Part shown: piece by piece, positions 1-12,460 of the stretch | Numbering within the stretch: position 1 is the first letter of the stretch | How the letters are laid out: every line of letters begins with the position of its first letter | DNA from: Diphasiastrum complanatum | Lineage: Eukaryota; Streptophyta; Lycopodiopsida; Lycopodiales; Lycopodiaceae | Assembly: GCA_029204225.1 (NCBI GenBank) | Contig: CM055108.1 | Span: 2,193,668-2,257,667, forward strand | DNA length: 64,000 nucleotides | Direction of reading: 5' to 3' | Made by a program: the position numbers and the translations under genes | The notes under the pieces: generated by a model | Database searches by the model: none | What the model was told of the DNA's origin: nothing | The model's input: the letters and a program-made list of their open reading frames with translations, nothing else

Positions 1-1670
1 CATATTGTCCACTCACTATGTCTTGGACCATCAACTCCATATAAAAAACTAACAATATGCAAAAATGTCTTCAATGCATGAATGTCAGAAATGGGACACT
101 CGTTTTGCTTTTGGCACCTTTTAGACAACAAGGTTAACCCAATACTTTTATCTTCAAATAACTTTGAGATAACAAGACCACGCTATGACAGCCAGAAAGC
201 ACAAATAGGCAGGGAAATTGGGCCAGAGAAAGGGGTTGCAGGTAGAGGGTAGAAAGGACACAAAACAGGGATAGGGAGCAGGGTAGGGTAGAAGGAGAGC
301 GAGTAGGAAAAGAAGGAGTGGGGTAGCGGATCACTGATAGGTTTAGGAAGACGAGGCCGCAGGGAGGACAGAGAGGCAGGGTCGCTGGCAGCGAAGAGGG
401 CCGCAGGCAGAGGCTGAGGGATGATGGCCGTTAGCAGGGAGTGAACCGCAGGCAGACAGGGCATAGGAAGCAGGGTCGCGGAGTAGAAGGAGCGTAGGCA
501 GGGTCCTTTCTTGCCACCCAGGCAGCGAGGGTCAGGTGATCGCATGTGTTGGTCGCAGGTTAGCAAAGCACGGGATAGAAAGCGATGCAGATCAGGAAGA
601 GGAGCAAGCCATAGCAGGGCGCAGATTTAGAAGGCACGCTAACAGAGCAGCCTTTGGACAACCAGTGATCTGTGGCCATTTGGACAATCAGAAAGGGTCT
701 CGGATAGGGTCCTTCACTCAGGCAGGGCCGTTGATAACACAAGGTCAGACAGGTCAGGAATAGGTTGTGTAATCAGTAATCTCCAGGTAGATTACAGGGC
801 TGCTACATCAACGAGTTTCAAGGCAGAGGACTGCCATCATCCTTCTTAAACATGATGCACACACTTCTTTACTCCAATAGAAGAACCAATCAGGTTAGTC
901 GTCAGAGATAGGAAATATGTCTTGTGACTGGATGGCATTCAAACAGTTGCCATTCTGGCCACAGAACTAAAGCAATAGAAAGATATACAATCATGCATTT
1001 GAAACAGAACAATGACATCCAAAACCATCAGTGCATCTCTGAAAAATGGTTCTCACACAAACAATTCACAAGCAGCACAAAAACTTTGTTCCAACATAAA
1101 AAATAAGACACTTAAGCTATGGCTTTTCTCTGAGTAGGGAGTAATCCTGACCAATTCTTAGATTCTACAGTTTTAGATGTACAGCCTATCACATATAGAA
1201 TTGCAAGAAAGTGAAATAAACACTTTGAGACAACAGATCAGTCTTTTACTCTTGAATCCTTGCCAATGAGACAGCAAAGCTTCCAACTTTTTCAGAGGCC
1301 TGCAAGCAAATGTCAGAGATAGGAAAGATATACAAGTACAATCCTCATAATGTCAGGGCCTGCAACCACAGTATTAGAAGCAGCAAGAGATAACACCAAA
1401 TCTGATCCAACACAAGAAATGATGATAACACAGTGTAGAGATTAAAGCAATGAATCAATAGCAATGAAATATAAGCAGTTTGCATCAAAGATCCAACAAA
1501 GAAATTAAAGTGAAAGGCACCAAGCAAAACAACTTATATTCCTTCCCTTTCTGTCCAAACTTCTCCAAACAAGTTCTCTCTCTCTCTATCTCTCTCTCCA
1601 AGAAGATGAATGAACAATGAGAATAGTGTCCCACACCTCTCCCTGATCATACGTAGGGGCTCAATGGGTT
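1..1670. other. Unassigned intergenic sequence
   Basis: I see no convincing gene here. Roughly 184-770 is purine-rich with recurring GCAGGG and GTAGG words, which keeps frames open by composition rather than coding. A short CT-rich simple stretch lies at about 1575-1599. No protein family is recognisable in any frame. Confidence 0.5.
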
Positions 1671-1706
1671 GGAGGTGCACCCCTTCGAGAAAAGGGGTGC
1701 ACCTCC
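1671..1706. repeat. Perfect 15-bp inverted repeat (hairpin)
   Basis: The left arm (1671-1685) and right arm (1692-1706) are exact reverse complements of 15 bases, separated by a 6-base loop. The arm reads GGAGGTGCACCCCTT. It could be a foldback or transposon terminal remnant, or a hairpin in a transcript. No coding context is recognisable around it. Confidence 0.8.
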
Positions 1707-2149
1707 TTATGACTTTCCAAAAAATGCCTCTAAAAATAAGGCACTGGCCCAAATTCATTTTTAACACCTAACTTGGCCTCAACTTGCAATTTCAAAGTCA
1801 AGTTGGGCCCTATTTACGGTTTTAGTTTTTATGGGCTCACGGCCAAGATTTTAATTACTAAAATTGTATTATGAAAATACTTGGCACCTCCTACTCCCGA
1901 CAAACCCGGAAACTAGGGGCATAGGCCGCATAAATGGAATTTTCATACAACATAAATTAGCAAATGAACGGTATTTTAATAGCAGTGCAACCGGCCATTA
2001 TGGGCCATTTACGCATCGTTTTTTAACAGTTCCGCGTCAGCGTAATAGCGCATGGCAATGATTTTTCATCAAAAATAACTTGAAAAAGGGGTCTTTTTCC
2101 CCGCAAACAATCCTCCTAAAGCTTACTACTATGAATCTACATCTAAATC
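1707..2149. other. Unassigned sequence
   Basis: No recognisable coding sequence. It lies just beyond the 3-prime end of the minus-strand copia remnant and may include its untranslated or LTR sequence, but I could not find a second LTR copy to prove this. Confidence 0.4.
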
Positions 2150-3095
2150 TGAATTGAGAGATTTAACATACTTACCAAAATAGCATGTTTCTCTCTTGAC
2201 AAGGGTTTTATCAAAATGTCAGCCAACATACTGTCACTATGACAATAATTTAGTACAACTTCTTTACTCTAAACTTTCTCTCTAAGTAAATGAAACTGAA
2301 CTTCTATGTGTTTAGATCTAGAATGAGTTCGTGTATTTAAAGATAGAGCTATACGACTTTGATTGTCGCATTGGAGTATAGTCGGACTGATTAGTGAAAG
2401 TTGCAGATTTTGTAGTAACCTTCTAAGCCAAATAATCTCCTTCACTGCTGATGTAGTTGCAACATATTCAGATTATGTAGAAGACAAAAAAATGAATTTC
2501 TGTTTTTTATTGTTCTATGAGATGGATCCTCCTACAAGGAAACAAATGTAATCAGATGTGGATTTTCTGGTATCAACGTATCAACATCTCCTACCCAGTC
2601 AGAATTTGAGTAGGTAATTATTGCGAGTGCAGCTTCTGTGTTTCCATTATAGCATAAAGCATAGTGTTTTGTAGCTTAACTGTACTTCAATACTCTTTGT
2701 AGAGCCTTCCAATGTTGTAAGCCTGCTTTGGATAGGTATTGTGACAATGTGCTTACCGTATATGCAAGATCAGGTCGAGTGCAGATCATAGAATACATTA
2801 TTGATCCAATTATCGACTGATAAGGGTATTTGAAAATCTCTTTTTGTTTTCTAGGGCACATTTAGATAGTTTTGATCTTGGATCCATGGGTGAATCTATC
2901 GGCTTACACTCCTCCCTCCATGCCATATCTGTGAAGTACATTGGTTAGATAGGCTTATTGTCTTATAGTGAGGTAGCATTGAAGCTCATATCTTTGACCA
3001 TATGATTATGATGCATGTATAAGATAGCTCTCGTATTCAAGTGACCTAGTCTTTGATGCCATAATTGGGCATTAGCATATGCATGTAAAAATTCA
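2150..3095 (-). mobile_element. Ty1/copia pol remnant with internal deletion
   Basis: Read on the minus strand, 3095-2960 encodes the GAG-pre-integrase motif LWHQRLGHLNTRAILYM. It is followed almost at once (2950-2676) by the end of reverse transcriptase (CKPIDSPMD, then RPDLAYTVSTLSQYLSK). After that come RNase H words EYVATTSAVKEIIWLRR (about 2430-2480), SKHIEVQFHLLREKV (about 2270-2320) and the pol C-terminus IKPLSREKHAILV (about 2170-2215). The whole integrase and the catalytic half of reverse transcriptase are missing between pre-integrase and RT tail. Several frame changes separate the pieces, so this is a dead deletion derivative. Copia family is certain; the outer limits are estimates. 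Confidence 0.85.
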
Positions 3096-4790
3096 AACTA
3101 TCTCAAATAACAACTCATTTTTGTAGGCTGAGGCGAGTATGTACAGTGGATAGGAATTCTCAAAAGATAGAATTACGTGAGCAGGAGTAAGAATTAAACT
3201 CAAACAATAACTCGAGCTACTAGAAGAAGTTTTGTCTCTTTCTATCTTTGGTCATGAAAAGTTTGAACTTTTTTCCTCATTTTTAAATAAAGTTCTTCCT
3301 TTAAGGTGCTCTCTTGTTTTGTCTACTATTTTAGGTTTTCTGAATGTATGCATTTGTTTGGTAATGGCTAAGTTGAATCTCTATCTTCTTCATGGTTGAA
3401 TTTTTTGTTTGCATATCTTTTAAAGTTCTACAATTTTGTGTGTAATTGTCCTACCCACTTAATAACCATAATGGCATTTAATATTTGAATGTGCACAAGG
3501 TAACGATATTTACAAACATTGTCAATTTTATTTATTCTTGAACCATAGCCCTTATATGTGAATTATTATTCACCAAAAAAAAATTATAGTTGTCAACATC
3601 AATCTATACTAGACCATTAGAGCTTTATCGAATAGAAAGCAACCAAAAAGCGTTCAAAGCAAGCAACTAGACTCTTGATTATCAAGCAGACACCTCAGTG
3701 TGGACTCTATGGCTAATCCATCGGCTCCCTCCCATATCAAAAACAATTCCTCTACTACAAGAGCAATTTTGATTGAAAACCTAATAATAATAGTCTTCTA
3801 ATTATCTATAACAGAAGTACATAGAGGTTAATCAAAATATTTATTTAACATTTTGGATGCCAATATGCATTATGGGGAGATGATCTCTAGCAAGATACCT
3901 ATGGAAAAAGTTTGTGTGAGCACAACAAGCACTTCGCATACTACAAGATGGCTCTCAAAGATTAAATTTTTTTTTGAACAGTCCTCTTGGAAATCTTATT
4001 TTGAACTTTTTATACTACAAGAATTACTCAAAGTTGTTGGATTACTTTCAAATAACTATATGGTGCCCGATGACTATGAATAAAAGGTTATGTAGGGTTA
4101 AAATGAGTATGACAATGGATCGTGAGTGCCAGAAAGTATGCAAAAAACTCTTGGATTTTTATGCGTCCATCATAAAAAAGAAACATTAATTTGAAAAAGC
4201 AAGAAGACAAAACTATCATTCCAATCTTATTGGAAGGCCAATACTATAGATTTTAGGAACATCATCAAGAGAAAAATCTATATTTGAAATATTAGTTCAA
4301 CATGTGGAGATGCATTCAGGGATGCACAAAAAAACCATTATGAGTATTGATATAGTACTTAAACTTATGTTTCTCATTCTAAATCAATTCTTTGTAAAAT
4401 GTTAATCTAATTAATTTTCTCTTGCAAAATTTGATTGAGAGCCAACTGAATCTCTTGTAGGTGTATTAGATGTAACACACAATGATATTGGAAGATAGCA
4501 ATATAAAGGTAAAATTGCAAAAGATCTTGCTCATTGTAAAGTTTTTTTTTAATGAATCTATGTACATTTCTGATTTAAAAGAGGGTGTCAATATCATTTC
4601 ATTGTAAGTTATATAATGATGTAAAAAATCTGTTAAAGATAAGTATAGGCTAAAAAATAGTTCAATTAAGTTGGTTTGTTGTTATGAATATATTTGTGAA
4701 ATTTTCTTAAGCGTCAATGTACACAAAACTCCAACTATGTTTGCTTGTAAAAATTTATCAAACAATATATTATCTAACCTTATGGATGAA
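3096..4790. other. AT-rich unassigned sequence
   Basis: Mostly AT-rich with frequent stops. Two overlapping short ORFs (3853-4189, plus) contain no motif I recognise. The right end abuts the copia gag at about 4800 and may include its leader, but I found no primer-binding site or LTR. Confidence 0.4.
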
Positions 4791-4799
4791 GGCTAGGAT

Positions 4800-7490
4800 T
4801 TTCATGTGCCAAACCCAATCAGACAAATCTTTTCTTGTTTGCAAAAGAGTGAAGAAAGTCCAAATACTTTTATTTTGAGAGTGAAAGCATTAAATGATGA
4901 GTTGGCTTGCATTGATGAGAGCATTAAGGAAGGAGAGTTTGTTCAAGTTATTCTTAATGGATTGTTGGATGCTCATGCTAACATTGTTCAAAGTATTGTT
5001 ATTCAAAAGACTTTGTCAAGTTTGATGGATCTTCAAGAGATTTTGATCAATGAAGAATATAGGCTTCAAGCAAGAGGTGGGTCTACTCGACACTTCAAGA
5101 GGAGGGTATGTTCACAAAGGGCAAATTCAAGGGCAAAACCAAAAGTAAGTGGTCTAAAGGGCAAGATCAAGGAGAGACTTCTTCAAATGGCAAAACGAAC
5201 TTCTTCAAATGGCAAAACGAAGGATATATCAAATCTCAAGTGCTTCTATTGTGGCATCAAAGGACACTTTGCAATTGAGTGCTACAAGAAGAAGAGAGAT
5301 CAAGGAGAAAAACAAGGTAATCTTACTCTTGATGAGGAGGTTTGGATGTTCAAGATGCAAACGATGATGCTTTTGTGATGTCTTCATGTATGCTTGTTAA
5401 TGATGGAGATCTAGATCCATGGTGGATCAATAGTGGAGCAAGTTCACACATGACTTTTCACAAAGACTACTTCACTTCTTTGTTGGCATAAGGAGATGAC
5501 ATGAGGGTGATCTACATGGCCAATGATGGTGAGTGTGCAATCAAAGGGATTGGCACATTCCTATTTCTCTCTCTACAAATAGGCATGTTCATTTGGAGGA
5601 TGTCTTGTTTATTCCATCTATTACCAAGAATTTGCTTAGTGTGAGTCAATTGCTAAGTAAAGGCCTCAAGGTTGAGTTTGATGGAGATGCTTGTATGATC
5701 ATAAGGAATGATGTCTTGATTGGAAAAGGTAAAAGACAAGGGAAGTTCTTCAAACTAGATGGTTGTGTTATTGCTAACCAAGTTGGATGTATTGCAAGAG
5801 AGCAAATACCTATTCAAGAGGTTTGGCATAAAAGGATGGGACACCTCAACTTCAATTCATTAGAGGTAATGGCTAGAAAGAAGGTTGTGATAGGTCTTCC
5901 AAGTCCCTTCAGTTGCATCAATCATGTTTAAGAGTCTTGTGCTTTGTCTAAGTCACGTAAACTACCTTATACTAGGTCTACATCTAGATCTACAAAGCCT
6001 TTTCAACTTGTATATTTAGATATTCATGGAATTACTAAAATTAGCAATAGTGGAGCTACAATGTATGTAACTTTCATTGATGATTTTAGTAGATTTTGTT
6101 GGATCTATCTACTAAAGAGAAAAGATGAAGTGTATGATGTCTTTGTTAAGTTCAAGAATGCAAGGGAGAACCAATTTTCCACAAGGATCAAGTGCTTAAG
6201 GAGTGACAATGGTGGTGAGTACATATCTACCAAGTTCAAGGTCTTTTGTGATGAGCATGGGATCAAGAGGGAGAATACAACAAAATGGAGTGGCTGAAAG
6301 GAAGAATAGGGCTTTATGTGAAAGTGCTAAACCCATGAGGTTAAGTGCTAATTTTGATAAACCATTTAACTATGATGAGATCTTTGCACCTGTGGCAAAG
6401 CTGGTAAGCATTCGAGTCATCATCTCACTTACTACACATTATGGATGGGATATATGGCGATTGGACATTACAAATGCATTCTTGAATGGTGATCTTGAGG
6501 AGGAATTGTACATGGAGCAACCCGAAAGCTACATTTCATCAACAAAGCCAAATCATGTGTGTCTACTACAAAAGAGTTTATATGGCCTTAAGCAAGCACC
6601 AAGGAGTTGGTATGCTAAGCTTAACACTTTTTTACTCTCTCAAGGCTTTGTTATGAGTGAGTATGATCATTCACTTTATTATAGGTTTGTTGTAAATGAT
6701 GTTACCATCTTGCTAATCTATGTGGATGATATCATCTTGAGTGGTAAAGACAATCAAGACGTGGAGGATATCAAGAGTGCTCTTAAGAAGGAGTTTGAGG
6801 TGCATGATCTTGGTAACTTGCATTGCATTTTAGGAATAGAAGTTATTAGATATTCACAATCTACTTTCATTTGTCAAGACAAGTATGCTAATTCTATTTC
6901 AGAAATATTTCATATGTAGATGCAAAAGCTAGTGATACACCTATGGAGTCTCATGTAAAGCTAACTATAAGAGGTAGTGAAACATCCTTCAAGGACATTA
7001 CTCTCTATAGAAAGCTAGCTGGTTCACTCATCTATCTAACCATTACTAGACCAGATCTAAGCTATCATGTTGGAAGATTGAGTCAATTCATGCAAGATCC
7101 TAGTGAGGAGCATTGGAAGCTAGGAAAATGAGTTTTGAGGTACATCATTGGAACTCAAGATTTTGGCATATTGTATGAGGGATCATCATCTAATCTTTTT
7201 GGATTTTTAGATTCGGACTATGCTGGAGATATAATGGATAGGAAATCCATTCGTGCTCATTGTATTTTCATAGGTGATGGAGCTATATCATGGATGTCGA
7301 AGAAACAAGCCATTATCTCATTGTCATCTAGTGAGGCCGAGTACAAAGCTCTTACACATTGTACAAAGGAGATGGTATGGATCAAGAGCATGATAAAGGA
7401 TCTTCACTTGATGGATTTTTAGAGAGCCCAATTATCTTTTGTGACAGTTAATCAACCCAAAAGTCGGCAACCAATCCTATCTTTAATGCT
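4800..7490 (+). mobile_element. Ty1/copia element, partial copy 1 (gag to RNase H)
   Basis: A copia polyprotein in pieces. The gag domain is UBN2-like (4806-5100), followed by a CCHC zinc knuckle, CFYCGIKGHFAIEC (5239-5283). The protease site at about 5422 reads WINSGASSH, with the catalytic Asp replaced by Asn. The pre-integrase motif VWHKRMGHLNFNSLE is at about 5821. The integrase core (5990-6290) carries YLDIHG, FIDDFSRF and SDNGGEYIS. A frameshift near 6270 precedes QQNGVAERKNR. The integrase C-terminus and RT start are then deleted, and the frame enters RT at about 6355. RT contains DITNAFLNGDLEEELYMEQ, YGLKQAPRSWY and the catalytic YVDDIIL (about 6718). A stop splits RT from its tail and another (TGA, 7129) precedes RNase H (7135-7490). 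Not autonomous. It fuses into copy 2 near 7490. Confidence 0.9.
5177..5220 (+). repeat. 22-bp tandem duplication inside copia gag
   Basis: Two exact 22-base units, starting ACTTCTTCAAATGGC, lie back to back at 5177-5198 and 5199-5220. Because 22 is not a multiple of three, the duplication shifts the reading frame. It brings a stretch that had been read out of frame back into the frame that carries the zinc knuckle. Confidence 0.85.
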
Positions 7491-8823
7491 AGGTGGTCGA
7501 GTGCTATATTGGATGGAAGAACACCTTTTGAGGTGCCATTCAAGAGGAGACCGAGTGTCAATTTTCTTAAAAATTTTGGATGTACTTGCTATGTCAATAT
7601 AACTCTTAGTGATAGGACAAAGGAGGATCCATCTTCAAGGAAAGGTATATTTATTGGATATAGTGAGATGAGTAAAGCTTATAAGGTTTACATTCCTTCT
7701 ACTAATAAGGTGATTATTGGTAGAGATGTCATTTTTTATGAGGAGAATATTTCGAAGGTATCTTCAAATGATGATGTTGTGGATGGATCTAACATTCTTG
7801 ATGTTGATGTAAAGGATCATACCTTAGATGGTGATGATGATGGACCTTCATCAAGTCAAAAGCCAAGGAGAACATCAAGGGAAAGACAAATGCCTTCAAG
7901 GCTCACATGTGATGAGAAAGGTAAGCAAGTAGTTGGAGGTACACACTTTGCTTTCCTAACCTCTTTTGAAGTCATCATCTCTCTTGCTATTGTTTATGGA
8001 TGGGATCTATGGCAATTGGATATCACAAATGCTTTTTTGAATGGTGATCTTGAGGAGGAAGTGTACATGGAGCAACCCGAGAGTTATGTTTCACCTACAA
8101 AGCCAAATCATGTGTGTCTTCTACAAAAGAGCTTGTGTGGCCTTAAGCAAGCACAAAGGAATTGGTATGCTAAGCTTAACACTGTTTTACTCTCTCAGGG
8201 CTTTTTTATGAGTGAGTATGATCATTCACTTTATTATAGGTTTGTTGGAAATGATGTTACCACCTTGTTAATCTATGTCGATGATATCATCTTGAGTGGT
8301 GGAGACAACCAAGATGTGGAGGATATCAAGAGTGCTGTCAAGAGTGAGTTTGAGGTGTATGATCTTGGTCATTTGCATTACATTCTAAAAATAGAAGTGA
8401 TTAGATCTTTTCAATCAACTCTCATTTGTCAAGAGAAGTATGCTAATTCTATTCTAGAAAGATTTCATATGGTAGATGCAAAATCTTGTGATACACCTAT
8501 GGAGTCAAATATAAAGCTAACTATAAGAGGTAATGAAAGATCCTTAAAGCAAATTACTCTCTATAGAAATCTAGTTGGTTCACTCATCTATCTAGCCATC
8601 ACATGACCAGATCTAAGCTATTGTGTTGGTAGATTGAGCCAATTCATGCAAGTTCCTAGTGAAGAGCATTGGAAGCTAGGGAAATGAGTTTTGAGGTATA
8701 TCATTGGAACTCGAGATTTTGGCATATTGTATGAGGGAACATCACCTAACTTGTTTTGATTTTCAAATTCGAACTTTGCTGGAGATAAAATGAATAGAAA
8801 ATCCATTAGTGCTCATTGTATTT
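7491..8823 (+). mobile_element. Ty1/copia element, partial copy 2 (integrase C-term to RNase H)
   Basis: A second copy of the same family starts abruptly in the integrase C-terminal region (DGRTPFEVPFKRRPS, LKNFGCTCYV) at about 7500. It passes through an acidic Ser-rich linker ending in SRLTCDEKG, loses the first part of RT, and continues with DITNAFLNGDLEEEVYMEQ, GLKQAQRNWY and catalytic YVDDIIL (about 8275). RT runs open to 8604, where a TGA replaces the Arg codon of the TRPDLSY motif. The following segment shares with copy 1 the same TGA after KLGK (8684). The copy is cut in RNase H at about 8823, exactly where an LTR of another element begins. Over 1 kb it is close to copy 1, so both belong to one family. 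Confidence 0.9.
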
Positions 8824-9627
8824 TGTTGTTCTTTTAGTATCTTCTTAGGTTCTATTATGGAGGTCTCCCATTTAATAGATTTAGATTGATACTAAAATGT
8901 GTTGCGTAGGGTGAGTACGGAGAAGATCCACGCAAATCACTGTTCTCTATTGGTTACCTATATATCTTCTAAGGCGGTCTCCTGACTAGAAGATGTAGCA
9001 AATTAGGAAGGAAATGCTAAGTTCACTATGGTTGTCTCCCAACTAGTGATTTCCTACTTAAGAAACAAAACAATCCTACTTAACTCCACAAGAAAAATGA
9101 TAAACAAGGTGAGAGAGGGAATAATCTCATAAACACATTAACCATAAAACATAAACCATTGGGAAAGCCTATTGGGGCTCGAGCATCTACCATAAGGAAT
9201 TCATTAACCAATGGAAACACAAGTTAGCATAAAGAATAGTCTATTATAGCATAAGCTATTATAGCATAAGCTTGTACAAGTGTTATTGAAGGCACACATC
9301 CACTTTCATATATGGCAAGAGTGGTGGGCCTATGCTCTAACATGCTTATGAGACTAAGTCTAAGCTTGATGTTAATTAACTTGTAAAGTTACAATAAACT
9401 TAGAACTAAACTTGAACTTATAAATTAACTTTGAACTTAGGAATTAAATCTTAAACTTAGACTTTCTAACTTGAACCATTACAAATGGTTGTTTGTAATA
9501 TTTAAACTTAAATGGTAAAAGGTCTAAGTATAAGGTTTTTCCTAAACCTTATTTGAATTTACTTGTGGGCTTACAAAACACATGCCACAATAAATTCTTG
9601 AAACTTTAAAGGACCTTGGGGCCAACA
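8824..9627 (-). mobile_element. LTR of a minus-strand retroelement, inserted in copia copy 2
   Basis: The segment begins TGTTG and ends CAACA, the inverted ends expected of an LTR. Immediately to its right the minus strand reads CCAATAAAGAGGAGGATAA, a purine-rich tract directly before the LTR start. So this is the 3-prime LTR of an element transcribed leftward whose interior lies to the right. About 804 bp. It interrupts the copia RNase H at AHCI. I did not find a second copy of this LTR, nor the rest of the copia RNase H, further right. A small direct repeat (CTATTATAGCATAAG twice) sits at about 9243-9272. Confidence 0.65.
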
Positions 9628-10290
9628 TTATCCTCCTCTTTATTGGATTGGCGGTCTCACACCAATGGTAGCTATGCTCTTTGCCGGGCTGTTTCGTCGT
9701 AGGTCTCCTTATCGAGCATCACCCTGATTGCATGCAATTATTTGCCAACGTGCTCCAACATCTACCACCGTAGCTTATTCAAAAAGGGCCGCGGGCCATA
9801 ATAATGGAACATGTTTTGGATAATGTCATGCGTTTGCCAAATTTCCATCAAATCGACATCAAGGGTGCTTGTCATGGCCGCACGGTAATAAAGCCGAGCC
9901 ACATTGAGGTGATCCATCTCAGTGACCAAGGGCTTATTGATATCCAATAGAATGGGAGGCAAGGAATGATACCAATGAGATGCTAAGGGTGCCAAGAAGG
10001 CGATAAGGCCGCAATTGTCGGTGAAATAGCGCACATCCCTGTGTCATCCATTCTGAAATAAATCAAGTTTGATTGTTTTACTTCAATTGCTGCTTTAAAT
10101 GTCTTTGAGCTAAGATAAATTTCATCCCAGAATGGTACATATAAACATTTCTTATCAAATGACTTTGAAATGAGCAAAGATGCTCATTGGCAAAACTTTC
10201 ATTCATAGTGTATTTTATGAATATACTATGATTTGGAATAGCAATGGACTCCTTGACAAATAGCTGCAATTTTGAAGTCATCTCCTCTAA
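9628..10290 (-). pseudogene. Internal coding remnant next to the LTR, unrecognised
   Basis: Three overlapping minus-strand ORFs (9762-10034, 9983-10177, 10078-10281) lie in different frames and look like one frameshifted coding stretch. They are just upstream, in their own sense, of the purine tract and 3-prime LTR, so they probably belong to that element. I see no reverse transcriptase, integrase or zinc-knuckle motif and cannot name the protein. It may be a non-autonomous element carrying non-standard coding sequence. Confidence 0.35.
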
Positions 10291-12393
10291 AGGAGAGACA
10301 TCTTTTTGCTTAGACTACACAATAAGGAGGATGTCAAAACTATGCACCCCTCAAGCCTATACAAATTTAAAGGCAACTTGGTAACGGTATCGGGATTCAC
10401 AAAGGACCTTTCCATAAAACACATATTAAAACTTGAGGTTCTTGCATGGATTCACTTCCCAATCTATGCAACAAATCAATCACAAGGGGTTGCTCTTAGC
10501 ATCTTATCAGGTCATGGCCAAATGATTTCAATTTAGCCTCACAAAAAGTATGACTTACTCCAAACTTGTGGATATGAATGTGAGTAAGAAGCTTTACCAA
10601 TTACTTTCTAGGTTAAATACTTAGTATGAAGGGACAAAGAGCTCTTCAATATTAGAGGCAAATCTAGGTAAAAGGTCAAAAGCAAAAATAGCTTGCGAGC
10701 TAAACATACAGACACTAAAAGACAAAGGAAATGCTTCAAATGTGACAGCACTATTCTTATTGGAAAAATAACAAAACACAGTGAGTTTTTATGGACAACC
10801 TCAAAGCATTTGACAAGATGAAAGTCCTCTAAGGTGTAGTGGAATCGCTCGAGTCAAAAGAAGCTGGAAAATAGTCCATAATCCACAAAAGGTGACAAAT
10901 CTGAAATGGAATCTCAAATCAGATCCTTGGAAAAATAGAACCAGGCAATAATCAGAACTGAAAAAACCCTAAATCGAGATAAAGGGCTGATCTCTGACAA
11001 CATACCTGATAGAAAGCATACATCCCCATTTACAGCACACAACATGTCAGTCACAGCCCTAAGCATAGAAGACTGATAAAAAAAAATGAGCCAGCACCGG
11101 AATTGAAGCTGTGGCTCAAACAATGCACAGACCTGTGGGAAGAGCATAACAGAAAAAACCAATGCGAGCCCCGTTTCCAGGTTTGTGTGAAAGACCCCCA
11201 ATTTTACAATAGCAGCAAATATGCCTCAGGTTAGAGGCACAGAAAGAGATCATTAAACGGTAAGGAGCTCATAGATAAGGATGAAAGCACGCTCATGAGC
11301 GCCACTATGATTGAAATTTCTTCAATTTTTTCTAAGAATGTAAAAATTCATCAGAAAGATAATGCTACATTTACCTCTGCCCAGCAAACCCCTTCAAAAA
11401 AATGACAAATGGAAAGCATTACCAAAAAAAGGCGAAATGCTGTAAAATTAAAAAAAGGAGACTAAGTGTTGAGGAAGAAAAACCGAATCTTTCAGACTTG
11501 CTAATCGAAAAATTAATGAATGACACCTGCATCTGCATAAAAAGGTTGTAGGAAAAGTTGTGAGCTGACAAGCTACTCAATCCATACCCAAAAGGATCAA
11601 AAGTATCACTACAAAGTGTTTTGATTTACAGATTTCTGGAATGGCCCTGCTTTAAAGCCCAGATCCCTGCCTGGGCAAAGCCACACATTTGTGTGCCTGT
11701 TTTTATGTACTTTGGACTCTTTTGATCTTACGACCCAACTCATTGGCAATAATTTAAGTATGTTAACTTTAGTTGTTGGTAGTTAGCCAACCATTATGAG
11801 ATAGTGCCAAGATAGTGAGACCTCAGGAGGTCACTTAGCTTAACTGTTTGCCGCAGGAGTGCACATTTTCAATGATTTGCAGAATGGCATAGAATGATAG
11901 CAGCGCAGCTATGAACGCATCGGGGCACAATGTCAAAACGCTCGCAGGGCCCAAGCATACTTAACCGTGACCCATTAGGGAACGTGCGAAAGGCAAGTGG
12001 GCTGTAAGTGCTAGTTATGGTTAACAGTGTTACACAGGGCAATATGTAAGTATTGCTAATGGGTTGGTGGGAACAAGCCCCTCACTTCTTTGTAATGTCC
12101 TAAATGTTTAGAAATTTTATGAATGAGATTTGCTAGTGACCTTTCCATTGGATCATCCTACCATAAACAATGACAAGACTTACTACTCAATATACTTTAT
12201 GTTAGGATGCCTCGCCGTCTTTTATGGTTGGATGACCCATTAAAAAGGTCATTGCAACAAATGCATTACCTTATGTGTAAATGATGAATGATGCTATCCA
12301 AAATGGCAAGTTGCCATCACTTTCTCTCTCTAAGTGGGGACCACCTTGACCCACCCACCATTTTCTCTTTAGAAATGTGGGGAGCATCTATGG

Positions 12394-12395
<2 letters not shown>
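10291..12395. other. Unassigned intergenic sequence
   Basis: No recognisable gene. Short ORFs on both strands (for example 10914-11201, minus) show no family motif. No tRNA or rRNA signature was seen. Confidence 0.45.

Positions 12396-12456
<61 letters not shown>
12396..12456. repeat. (CT)n microsatellite
   Basis: About 61 bases of nearly uninterrupted CT dinucleotide, preceded by a looser CT-rich flank. A repeated Leu-Ser peptide across it is a by-product. Confidence 0.97.

Positions 12457-12460
<4 letters not shown>

Noticed and set aside
183-566. 127-codon minus-strand ORF at the window start
   Set aside because: Pro/Leu/Ser-rich translation of a purine-rich stretch with no motif; composition explains the open frame.
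11650-11700. Possible tRNA-like fold near AAAGCCCAGATCCCTGCC
   Set aside because: No A-box and B-box pair with proper spacing and no acceptor stem.
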